Source: Pseudorasbora parva (taxonomy: Eukaryota; Chordata; Actinopteri; Cypriniformes; Gobionidae). Taken from it: a stretch of 64,000 nt of DNA. Positions 25,030 through 37,278 of the stretch are shown here, in pieces (position 1 is the stretch's first letter; every line of letters starts with the position of its first letter). Position numbers and translations under genes: made by a program. The notes beneath the pieces are model-generated. The model was not told the DNA's origin, did not search any database, and worked only from the letters and a program-made list of their open reading frames with translations. The stretch is taken from NCBI RefSeq assembly GCF_024679245.1, contig NC_090188.1:36789992-36853991 (forward strand), in the 5' to 3' direction.

Positions 25030-25760
25030 GCTTTTAAGACTTTCATAAAAGCCGCCTTATTGACAAAACAATCCATCCCTAAGGTTTAAACAGCATCTTT
25101 AAAGGGATTATTAAATTCCGTCAGGAAGGGAAGACCGGGCAACATGTGAAACCCGATGACCCGCCCATTGATTTTACATCACTGATCTTTATGGAGTGTT
25201 CTGAGAATGCTTCCTCTTATCGTCAAAGGCTAAAACTTTTCTTGCACTCTGTATCTTTCATTTTTCTTACTCTCCCCTCAAAGTTTTGCATTTGGATGTA
25301 AAAACCAACTGTACCTCCACATCATTATGCGGTTGTACATAATCCCTATCAAAGCTCTGACATCTCCCTCCAAAAATAGATCCCACCGTCTATCCACATC
25401 CTCTCTTTGATGCCTCGCTCTCTGTGTCTTAGGCTGTCTCTGTGAGCTCATGCGTGTCCACAGGCGCGCATGCGTCTCTGCTCATGTGTGCGTAAGAGTG
25501 TCCATAAGGGTGTGACTAAGTGTACATCTATTGCGCATCGTCCAGATTTGAGGAATAGTTTTCAGACACTCGCAATATATGTTGAATAAACAACACGTGG
25601 GCCAATTGTTAATATGTGGACCCAGATTCGCAGCGGTCCCTCACGTTATGTTAGCGCCAATAATTCATGAGTGATCAGCACCCCGCATGGCCTTTAGCAT
25701 TTTTTATTTAATCTTCAGCCCGCGGATTCTCTGAGTCTTCATCAATAATGGACACATACA
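25030..25760. promoter_or_regulatory. candidate conserved regulatory block in intron 9
   Basis: Unique sequence with TTATTGACAAAACAATCC, GGGATTATTAAATTCCG, GTGGGCCAATTGTTAATATG and GCGCCAATAATTCATGAG. It is low in repeats and has no coding frame, unlike the flanks. Enhancer identity is a guess from composition and motif density. Confidence 0.3.
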
Positions 25761-28079
25761 TGTGTGTTAACAAGTCTAGGAGAGCAGGGCTTAAGGAAGC
25801 TGACATTTTCAGTTGATCTCTTGTTTAGTTCCATCTGTTAGCTGTTTGTTTGTCACATTTCTACACGTTCACCCCGAGTCCAATAATCAACAACATTTTG
25901 CTCGGAGATATAGCTAGATGACGGACTTACATACTAATTGAATGAACTCTATATGCTTTTTGCAATGCCACAATTTGATTATGTAAATCTTGCACGGATA
26001 CTGTATGTTGGGAGTAAGCTATATTGGCCCTGTGCTTTGACTAGTCTGATAAATAGAATCACAGCTAGGGAAATTGCCTCTAAAATCAGCAGGTCAGGAG
26101 GTAACATCACCAGGGGTTGCCATGGAGACACCCAATGGTGAGCTTCCTACTAAGCACAACCACGGGCCTATGAAATGACAGATCCTACTCTCTAACCCCA
26201 AATGTGCCGAGTCTCTCTCTCCCTCTCTGTGTTTTCATACAGACTTTCCATGTCATCTGCACCCTTCTACACATACCCGAACACTCATCTACATTGATGC
26301 ACACAATCTGGGAGAGGGCAGCAAGATCTCAGCATGCAGGGTTTAGTGGCTAATACCGCTTAAATTGACCACCTCTGGTTCATCGCTTAGACAAGTGCTC
26401 TTTCTCCTGCATCCACACTGACATGGGCAGCAAACCCTGCTTTAAATGAGTCATCCCAGCAGCCAGAGTGCTGGTGTAGGACAGGACAGTGTGTGAAGTA
26501 ATTGCCTGTGTGTTCTCTGCTAACTAATACGGCTGAAAGAATTGATCTCCCATGGGTTGTTGTGAGGTCACAGAAATTGATAACCCCAACAAGATTCCCC
26601 GGTGTCCGCCATCCTGCGTCCCACTGATAGGCCACTTTTGTAAATTAATCCTCATTCTTAGTCACCGGTTGTCTCCAAGGTACCCAACTGAACAATGGTA
26701 AGGATTATGTTTTCAGAAATTACATTTTGTGTAATGGGCTTTAATACATCTCCCATCTCTCTAACTCTCCTAACATCTGGTGTACATAGCAAGAGATTGT
26801 TTGTTAATAAGCTTGAGAAGCCCGACGGAATAACATTGTTATGTAATCAGGATACAAAAGTGTAATGCATTACAGTTCAATTTGATATGCTTAGCAAAAC
26901 ATTTAAAAACAGCAGAATATACATTTTTAAATTAAAAATTATATTACTACCATTCATTTCTATGGTAGAAACTTTCATATTTGCATCCCATAGCACTTAT
27001 TAAAAGTTCATAAGAATGCCCCCTTTCTAGCTGCCAGTTTCTATGATAAATGCAACTATCACATGTAAATGACATGTCACACAAGTAAAATATATTCAAA
27101 CCATTTTTTACAGTTGCCAATTTACTCAGATGACACTTAATATTCAACAATAGTTTTGATCTGCCTGATTTGTCAACATTGTATGAAAACTGAACTGAGC
27201 TGGAGGATGGCATGGTTTTCTCCAGAGCTGCTATATCAATAAACGAGCTAAGGGTACATACACAAGACAACAATTTGCTACGTTTTTTAAATGGTTCCTG
27301 TCCACACAGATCAGCGAAAAACTACTATAGAGGCTATAATGCACATGCATAGACTAAAAAGCACTGTATAAATAAAGGTGACTTGAATTGTCTGCTGATA
27401 ATTGTTATAAATCATTTTATAAATCCAAATAAGCTTCTTCTGATCTTCTACAGATCCTCTTTGGAAAAGGTTTGAAAAATGTTTTTCATGCTAGTTCAAT
27501 GAACCCTGAAAAAAATTATTGTACTTGTTCGTATGGAACATTCCTAAGACACTAATAGTTTACAGGCGGTAGACAATTAAGGTTACAGTTACAATAACAG
27601 GACACTTAACACAAGACTGTTTTTGAGCAACTAGATTAGATACATGTATATTTATTAAAGAGCCATAAGGCACCGGGTAATGGTATTAGAAATTAACATT
27701 ATTATTTTTTAAGCAACACAATTACTCTAATTTACCTCTTTGAATTGGAATTCTCAATTTTAACCTTAATTACTACACAAATTGAAATATAAATAATAAA
27801 AAAATAGAAGAAACATATTTTAAGTGGTCATTAATTGACTATAATTATTGCAAAAATAGTATTTAGTAGCCTACCAAAAGATCTCTTCAAAATTACATTA
27901 TTGAATTAAAATATAGAACGCTTATTTAATTGAAAAATAGTTACGGTGTATGGTCACATTTGACCATCAATGAGTATTAGTGTGACCAATTAGTAAGGAA
28001 TAGCCTACCTGAGGGCTAAATACAAGAAAATTAATGTTAACAATGTTGCATCTCTATCACTCTCCATAATAATACGATC

Positions 28080-28920
28080 CTGTGAATATGGCTGAATGCA
28101 CACTAAGCTGTACTGTTTAACAAAACTTGCTGCAAACATCTGTATAGTGAAACTGTTGTGTGTTAAGCATTCAAATGCATTGACACCGCGCAAGAAGTAT
28201 TGTGCCATGTACCACGTGACTGTGCGCGGCGCGCCGCCGGTAGGTGAGAGCATGTTGTCACTCCGCTTTTTAACGCATCTGGCTTTAACATTAGCGCCAA
28301 AACGTTTTTTATTGTTTGAATTTCGCATTAAAACTTAATAATAAGAATTTAAAAAAAAAAAGCTATAGGCATAGCTTTGTTTAATATAAAAAGCAGGTTT
28401 GGCAATTTGGCATGAGATTAAGTTGGGCAGCGTGAGAGCGTGACACAGAGCCCGGACGCGTGTGTATCACGCCAAATGCGTGAGAGGTGGCAACCCTGGG
28501 TTACACATCGCATGACTTTAATAGGAAGAATCGCCGACAACTCTGGTCCAGTCCGCAAACTATGTTTTACAACCGAACACGTGAGAAGTGATAAGGAAAT
28601 AACCAAATCCAAATTTCTGGTATTCTGGTCTATAACTACACCCCGAACATTCTGCTGTCCTGTATCTTGCTCTATCGTTGGCTGTAGGTCATCGCAGATG
28701 TAATTTTCATTCAGAATACATTTCACACAGCAGGATTTTGAATCGCTGACCGAATTGAAATGTAGCATGCCAAATATCACCGGCATTCTCTTTGATCGAG
28801 TCTTTGATTATTCACTTTGCATGATTGTCACTCGTGTGAACGAGCACCGATTTGCCTCTAATTTCGGCCATTGGTCAGCGAGTTGAATCGGGATCTAAAA
28901 TCGTGTGAACTCAGCTTAAA
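28080..28920. repeat. possible repeat-derived block with GC-rich core
   Basis: This block contains CACGTGACTGTGCGCGGCGC at about 28208, the GC-richest spot in intron 9. It also has text such as CACGCCAAATGCGTGAGAGG and GGCAACCCTGGGTTACAC, which resembles a widespread fish repeat around 'tctcacgcat'. A 122-codon minus-strand frame (28418-28786) is Cys-rich but is probably repeat-derived. Boundaries are uncertain. Confidence 0.35.
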
Positions 28921-28969
28921 GAGAACATTCTGCAGACTCTGAAAAAACCCAGAAGAAAGAAGCCCAGGG

Positions 28970-29092
28970 TCCTTGATCACCTGCGTGAACATGCTATTGT
29001 CCTGCTGCAGGAGGCATGAGGACTACAGATGTGGCCAGAACAATAAACCACAATGTCCATAACATTAGACGCCTAAGTCAATGAAATAATGT
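28970..29092 (+). mobile_element. Tc1/mariner-type transposon fragment (5' end of transposase)
   Basis: CCTGCTGCAGGAGGCATGAG and the next 60 nt match the start of a Tc1-like fish transposase that I recognise. From ATG at 29016 the frame reads MRTTDVARTINHNV and on to RRLSQ for 22 codons, the beginning of the DNA-binding helix-turn-helix domain, then hits TGA. The rest of the domain, the DDE catalytic region and the inverted ends are absent, so this is a dead fragment. Confidence 0.7.
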
Positions 29093-29814
29093 CTGTGAAA
29101 TTTGTTCAGTTTGTCTCCGTTGTTAAATATTTTAATGTTCATACAAATATTTACATGTTTCAAAATGTAATGGCGGGGGGCAGTTGAATGAGGACGTAGT
29201 GATTTTGTTTCTATTTCTCTTTTGTAACTAAAAGTAGTTTGATATTGATATTTGGATGATTAGACTACTAATTACCTTTGTGAGGTAAATATATTGCGGT
29301 TAGTAATTAGTCTCAGAATGCATTTTTAAAGTAAAGTAACCTATCCCAGGCCTACATCAAGGCCCGTTTATTTAGCTAAATGGATTAGGGCATGAAATCA
29401 GATCCATGCAATATCAATCTCTGACACTCAGAGAACAAGAGCTGAGAGAGTTTGCAAACAGAATTTCATGTGAGGTTCTGGCGAGGTTGTTGAGAAGAAA
29501 TATGTGGCAAAGGTTGTTCTTTGTGTTCCTGCATCAAACATTCCCTCCTGTGCTCAGTTTCACCTCTGCACTCCCTATCTCAGGCCATTCATTAGACACG
29601 GCTAATAACAGTATGCACTGATAGCCATCTCTGATAACTAACGCACCCGTGCAAAAGGTTCTGTCAAACTTTACAGGGCGTTTGACGTTGGAAAATACTA
29701 GCTGGTTAGACAGAGAGTCCCGTGTCACAGTGAGTGTGGGGCAGACGGGTTTCGAGAGAGGGGATTTAGAGAGGCTCTGCTCTCAAAGAGATTCATATTT
29801 GAATGAGCCAACAC

Positions 29815-29838
29815 AAAAAAAAAAAAAAAAAAAAAAAA
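29815..29838. repeat. A24 homopolymer
   Basis: A run of 24 A residues followed by purine-rich sequence, 207 bp from meis1 exon 9. Confidence 0.95.
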
Positions 29839-30044
29839 GAAGGAGAAAAATGTTGGAAAAATCCTGGCGGCAATATCCCTTTGGGTGAATTGATTTGCAG
29901 GGAGATGAGGCGATAAGTGGAAGACTGATGGGAGGGGCGAGTAAAAGCGGGGGGGAGGGGAGTGTATTAATTCAAATCATTAGGAGCTGCTTGCCAGGGG
30001 CGAAGCTATTGATTGCATGTAAACACAAAAGTACAATTGACTTA

Positions 30045-30182
<138 letters not shown>

Positions 30183-30891
30183 TCAATTAATGAGCACATT
30201 TGTTAGTGAGAGAAAGGTCCGAGGTACAGAGGGGAGACGTTGCGCACACGTTTGTGCGGAAAAGTGGCAAAGCAGCTGTTAATTAGTGTGAAAAAGTGAG
30301 GTGTGTCTCTTTCTTAGAGTCATTAATGGAATATGAAATCGTGTAATTAATGGCAGCGAAAAAGGCAAGCCAATTATAAAGTTAAGTGAAGTGTGGGAAC
30401 AGAAACAGTAATTAGAGTGCTATGCCGTGCAACCTTACTGAAATTTATTCTAGTCATCTTGCTGCCATGAATGCATGATGGAGAATGGATATCTGAAGCC
30501 TTGCGTGGAATATAGACCACATATATTTACAGAGTACAGACCTCTTCCCTTTTTATTAAAGCTGCAAGATAACCCTCATTCTTGATGATTAGCCAGTTAA
30601 CGTCTAAATGTTAGCAACATGGAGAATACCAAAGTACTGAAAACAAGCTTCTTCCATACAGCTGTGTTCTTAAAGTTATGAACTTGATTTGAGCTGATCC
30701 AGCCCAGCTGTTTAAATAAAGGTGAGGTGAGATTTGCTTGATTTATATCAGCGTTAGTGTGAAGTATTGAGCTAGCTAGCTTTGAGTCTAAACAATGTGC
30801 TGTTCACAAAAAAGACAAGACAGAGCCTGCGTTGAGGCCCCTGCTGAGCATGTAAAATGGGATGTACAGTGTGCAACAATGTTTACATCGT

Positions 30892-31064
<173 letters not shown>

Positions 31065-32759
31065 CCTGTGCATGGCCTCAAAGCACACCAATAACTGCTT
31101 TCCCATTTCTATGGGACACTATTTTCATATCATGCTTTGTTAACACAATATGCAAACCTGGACACCTCCAGTCTTTGTGGATGGCTCAGTGTGCCCTTTG
31201 CCTCACTATGCTACAGATTCGGAACTTCTAAGCCCTCTACCAAACCTGGTACAACCTGCTAGAGATTAACTGCGACAGGGGCTTTAACTTGGCTTTGAGT
31301 TACAAACAACCAATGTGACAATGGATGGGACTTCAAATCATAATGAGTCAACATGCTTGACACTGCAGCACAGTAACTGGTTGAGCAATTTATGCAGCAA
31401 AGAAAGGGTGCTTATGAATATAATTTGCTTTTACTTACATGATCTAAAAAGGAAGACATCACCAATTGTGATTCTGATTCACCCTTTGAGAAGTATAATA
31501 AGAACAAGGCTTCCAAATGAACAAACAGAAATGTAAAAACGGTTGGCGCCACGGGTTGTCTGCTCTTTTTTGAGCAATAATAAATTGGAATGTCTTTCAT
31601 GTTGCTGAATGCATGTTTATTTACTGGTACTGCCAGAGAAAGCAAGCTGTTTTCCTGTCGCTCTGTCATTTTCATGTGATCCAATTGTAGGTAATTGGAA
31701 CAAACTGTGGATTATTTCATGCATAAAGTTATAATTTTAGTGACGCCTCCAGCCATTTCTGATTTTAAGATTCTTAATATTTTTCCCTTATCATATACAT
31801 TGTCCATTTTTGTAAACTACAAAGTTTGTGTGAAACCAGGGCTAGGACTGGAAATGTGAGAAAACAACATTCCAGCCTCTCTCACTGTCATCTGTTCGGT
31901 GATGAGCATTGATAAGCAGGCCTGTGAGCGTCAAAAATTGAATGGCAACTGTAATCATAAAATCGACTCCAATATTAGAATCATTTCATCCCTGTCCTGT
32001 TCTGAAGTTCTCACCAAATCATCTGAGAGGGAAAAGAAGTCATGCTCAATTTTACACGCAGACTGTGCTGAAAAAATAAGGCCTTAAGTGTGGCACAATG
32101 GCTAGTCAGCCCTATATTGAAGAGCATGTCTGGACAAAAGAATCAAAGCCTTGTGACTTTTTGGGGGAAGGCCGTGCCGAAGGCTATATGACAGCACTAA
32201 CGCTGCCTGTTCTGCTGCTGGCCCCACAAAGAATGACTCCAGTTCTGGGCTGCTGCAATTCCAGGAATGAGAGCACAGGGACCAGATGAGATTCACACAT
32301 CATTTTGTTCTTCTCACTACCTCTCCTACACTAAAACCTTTTAAATTTAATTTCACTCAGACTACACAAATTATCATTTTGCAAGACCATTTACATACAA
32401 TATTCTTTCGCAACTGCTATTTTAAAATCTCTTCCTCAAACATGATGTGGTCCAAACTTGCAAAGGCAGGGGTAATAGGGGGGAGTGATTCACCCTAATA
32501 TTCAAATGTTAAGTTGAAGTTAAGAAGGTTGATGAAGTATCAAATGAAGAATGCACTGGCTTCACTTTTAAGAAAAGTAGTGGGAGGATGACTGTCAACT
32601 AAGGCAACTTGTTAGACAACTTTACGAAATGAAATGTTACAACAATGCACAATGGGGTGGAGAAAACGAGCAGTCAAGTTTCAGCTCAACTTAAATGTAA
32701 CCTAATCCTATCCTAACTTCTCATTAAATCCTAGAAACCCCATACAAAGACCTGTTCTG

Positions 32760-32769
32760 TGATTGACAG
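32760..32769 (+). promoter_or_regulatory. perfect PBX-MEIS/PREP decamer TGATTGACAG
   Basis: This is an exact match to the composite PBX half-site plus TGACAG site bound by PBX-MEIS and PBX-PREP heterodimers. It sits in meis1 intron 8. Function is inferred from motif only. Confidence 0.5.
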
Positions 32770-35700
32770 GTGGCTTCGACTGTGAGCATTCAGCAGTACC
32801 CAAACAGGATTCCTGTACAAACGCCAACTGGGTCAAGCTCTTCCGCCTAAAGCATCATATACATGCCTCACCTTTGTTGTCATAATGACCTCAACATAGC
32901 CACACCAGTATTTGAGTAGAATAGAGCAGCAGTGACCGAAGCCCCCTTTACACTTATTACTGTACATCCAGATAAACTTCTAACTTAGGTCCTGTCTTTT
33001 TCCGGTTTATACGTAAATTGTCCAGTGTTTATTTGCAATCACAACAGATGATGCATAAATTTACTTTACTGTGCCAGACTTTGGGTTATAATTATTTTTT
33101 CTTGTTACAAATTTTGTTGCAACAATATTTGTCTCTTATCTGTAGAGTGCTCTGATTCCTGTTCTCAAACAGATCACTATGCAAAATTCTTTGTGCAGAT
33201 TTCAGATTTGTAAAATTCCTCTTGACTTCCCTAAATGTTCTTCCATTCCATCTCTTGCAGCAATCATCTCACACATCTTTTCCATACTTGCTGATTTATT
33301 TCAAAATATTAAAGCATTCGTGAACTCATGAAGTGGATTTTTTTCCCCCTTTTGTCTGGGTCTCCAAACACCAAATTATCTCTATGCGTCAAAACAGTGT
33401 GATTTAGATTCTGGTTTAACTGAGAGAAACCAACAGATTTTATTATAGTCAGAGAGCGACTGAGTATTTTAATCCTCTTGGCAGCAGTACAGGGTGACAA
33501 TTGTTTTCTCAGGGTCTCGTGATGCTTTAGTGAGAAAGCAATAACACTGCCTAAAGAACAGATGGAAAGTCTCAACGAATCCTCCCTGTTTCCCTTCGCC
33601 TATCTTAATGATACGTCTTGTCCAAATATACTACTCCTTTCATCAGAATTTCCAGCCTCTTCTGCACTGGTGGATACCAAGTGAATGATGCCCAATGATC
33701 CTCCCTGTGCTCAGTTCTCCATCATATATCTTATCTTTGTGTGTGCGTGTGTGTGTGTCTACCAGTGCATCAACAATTGTCCCTCCCGGTCTTCCTCCAT
33801 GGCCCCCTCAGACAGGGAATGGCGGGGAAGAGCGTAGAGTCCGTGTCCTATCAGCGAGATAAGAGAGGTGAACAGGTCTCTCCCATTCTCCGGTGCTCTC
33901 ACTGGTTGAGCCGAAGATTGCTGCTCGAAACAGAACTCAGACTTCCCCCCTAACCCTCGGTTGACTCTGCTCTCCTTACCCACAATTCAGAGCGATGGCT
34001 GAGAATGCTGTTTTGAATACAGCCAAGATATGAGGAGTCAAGTTGTGTCAGGAGACCTTTCCGTGGGAGAGGGTAGAATTCCAGTATTTACTGCACTGTA
34101 CCCTGAAAGCTGAGAGGTACAACCCAGACTATGAGAGCAGAAACATGAGAGGTGTGTACTCCTGGTCTTTATGTCTTTTGTGGGGAGAGTTGTGTCTATG
34201 TAGAACAGGGAGGAGGAGGTCTGGATGAGCTCCAGCTGCGCTCCTTATCAGGTCCTTAGACAGGATCCTCTGGTTCACTGTGAGGGGAGAACTATTTTGG
34301 AAGTTCCTTTCATCTCTGCGTTTTCTTCATCATTTTGCTTCCCCCACAAAAAAAGCCAGAATTGCAGCAGTATTTCTTTACCCATCGACTCCCAGGGTTG
34401 GCTAAGGCCACATACTGAACACATCCTCCCCCCAATCGCTGTGGACACATCTTTTTGTGTTCCATTTAACCAGTTAATTACAATCAGCCACAATCCCCCT
34501 CTCCCCCACTCCGCTGCCTTCATTACCCACATTACCGTTATTATCGTTATGTTCTATTTAAGGGAACATTTCTCTCTATCCTGTGTGATTTGGATTAAAG
34601 AAGCTTTCCATACAAGATTAACTTAATAAAATAAGTGTGTGCTGAACATGGTGCTTATTCCTCACACAGAAAATTAGTCGGGAGGCATGGCACAAAAATT
34701 TAACATGCGACATCTTAAATCGCAGGACACAGTCACAGAATTAATCCTAGTGGCTCCATCTGACAATGAGTCCACTAAGTGCCCATCTCCCAGAGAAATG
34801 TGATGTCTACCACTAAATACGTTGTAGGGGTGACTAAGGTCAGTGGGTCCTTTCAAGGTATGTGAGGGTTCATTTCAGCTAGGTCTCCTACTGCAGCCTC
34901 ACTCCCATATTCCTTGTGGCTAATCCCCATGGAAGCCAAGCTACCCCTGAGGAATGCCTGAGGCTTGATCCAGGGGCCATTCTGACCAAGGTGTCTACTG
35001 AGTATAATTTCAATATCCCATCTCAGAACCAGCCACTGTACGTGTGGGCTGCGTCCACCGCTCTTCCAAGGCTTGGCCCTTGAGAAAACAGGATTATGTC
35101 TGAAGTTTAGTGCTCCACCTACTACAGCTCTGCTAGCATTAACTGCACCAGAGCCACAGCTTCAGGCCTTCTACAGATAGGGCCACCTACAACATCCAAC
35201 CCAAACCTTAGGCCGGGGGAGGAAGGATTACCCTTGATATTTGGCTAAGAGCATTATCATCTCTCCAGACAATTATGCACTTGTTGTCTTCGTCAGTAAG
35301 ATAGATATGAGAGGCATCACAGCTTTGCTGCAAAGTTATTTCCTATCATTGAAAGGTGTTATTTCTCAAGAAAGCACAATAAGTCTTGACCTCAGAGCTT
35401 TTTCTTGGCTGAGGAAAAGTTGAGACATTTCAAATTCCTTTTTGTGTACGTGGCATAAACATGAAGTTTTGCCCTTCATTAAGGAAAAACAAAACATGCT
35501 TCATATGGAAAACTGAAAAGAGAGAGAGAGCACAGAAAAGACAAAACAGCAAAGCCTCTGTCTCTGTAACCCAATTTCTTCCTAAGATTGATTCACCAAT
35601 GAGACAACAACAAAAGAAAGCGAAAGATCTTAGATTTGGAAAACAACTGGAGGCCAGGGTTTAAGATGCCCTGGCGGAGTTGGTGACTGGCTGGCTCACA

Positions 35701-36549
35701 GAAAGTGGGAATGCTTCATTGGTAGCACCACTAAGTTTGTAGTGAGCTAAGTCAACATAAAGCCGGCACATGAATTATTCACACACAGTGTTTTTTAGAA
35801 ATCCTTGTACTACAACAAGCTAAAGCTGGAGAAATTTCACCATTCAATTTTTTTCACCATTTAATCTCTACTTTTGATAAAAGAGGATATGTTTCATTTG
35901 GTTTCCAGCATTTTAATTAGTCATCCTCTTAAACATTTTTTTTTTGTTGGTTTAGGGAATAGGGTGTAACACAAGTGCTTATGGGTAGGGAATAGGCACT
36001 CTTGTCTGCTGTTTTGAAGGCAGCTGAGGACAGAATGTAGGTCTAAAATTAAAAGATGGGTGTGTGCTGGAATACAAATCTATCCATATCTGAGTAAACT
36101 TCCAATCCCACAATGCTCTAAATCAACATTATCAAATTTAAGCTAAGGGCGTTGCATCCAAAAATGCAAAGTGCAACAGGCAAAAGACAAAATAACACAT
36201 ATCTGGACACCCAGATTTGTAAGCCACTTCATTTGAAGACAGCGGCTGATATTTGAATAGCTTTACATAGAGCCGAGCTATATTTTTCATGAGGTGGCCT
36301 ATAGCTTCAAGCGCCTGCAAAGAGGTAAGCCAGGTTCAGGCACTGATATAAAAGTCAGTCGCAGTAGGGCAAGCAGTCTCTTATTCAGTCTCATTACAGA
36401 TACCAGTGGAAGGGTGGGGAGTCTGTGTTTAAGGGGGATGCATGTTGTTCCACACCTGCTGTTCACAGTCACACGGTAATAAGGGGGCCAGCCTGCAAAC
36501 ACTGACTGGAGCTTGGTGGACTGCGGCTGATGAGCCCGGGCTAATTCAG

Positions 36550-37255
36550 GGGTGATTATGTAGTTTACTGGACCACTAAACCTCTTTAAGCTTGTAATTA
36601 CAGCCTATTTGAGGGGGAACATTCAAAAGCAATTCAGCTGCGCCGTGCCTTGCCACGCCGACCGCAGCTGGAGGTGGGCTGCTGGCACTCGGCGGGGGAG
36701 TCTAATATCTGTGGGGATGGGGATTTTAGCACAGTCAGTCAGGTAGCATCACAGACAAAGAGGTACATGGCACCTCGGCCGACCTACTCCGGAGAGTGCA
36801 AGCCAGCGGCAGTGCTTGACACACAAAATCAGAGCGGCTTGAGATCGTTTAAAGCTGATAAACACCCAAATGATTGTTTTAGCTATTGTCAAGAGGACTG
36901 CGAGTGAAATGCAAAGCAGGGCTATTAATGCATGCTCCGGTACACAAACTGCTCCACCCTCCTGCCTCCCAACAGCCAAAACTGGGTTTGTTGAAGGTGG
37001 GGGCCGAGTGGCAGGAGCAGGAACTCATGGTGCATTAAATGTTAAGAGAATCGGGTTACTATATTGCACCTTGACCAAAGAATCCTTTCCAATGCCTTTA
37101 CTTTCAAGGAAATTATCCTTTAGCTAATTCCACTGAAATGTGATACTCAAAGGAAGCAATTTCGGAACCACAAAAAATTCTAATAACCTGCACGATATTA
37201 TTATGTTATTATCATAATTACCCTTTTGCCCTGGCCATTTTAATTAATGTTCAAT
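36550..37255. promoter_or_regulatory. candidate conserved regulatory block in intron 8
   Basis: This unique, mixed-composition DNA contains several homeodomain-type cores, such as TTGTAATTACAGCC, GGGCTATTAATGCATGC and CATTTTAATTAATGTTCAATGG. Such dense spacing of ATTA/TAAT words with GC-rich stretches is typical of vertebrate developmental enhancers. An 85-codon frame (36650-36907) on the plus strand has no recognisable homology. Confidence 0.35.
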
Positions 37256-37264
37256 GGATGGCCT

Positions 37265-37278
37265 GGGGGGGGGGGGGG
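37265..37278. repeat. G14 homopolymer
   Basis: Fourteen consecutive G residues next to a conserved-looking AT-rich stretch (37180-37260). Confidence 0.95.

Noticed and set aside
28418..28786. 122-codon Cys-rich minus-strand frame
   Set aside because: The DNA resembles a dispersed repeat and the peptide fits no family I know.
36650..36907. 85-codon frame in intron 8
   Set aside because: No homology or start context; better explained by a conserved non-coding block.
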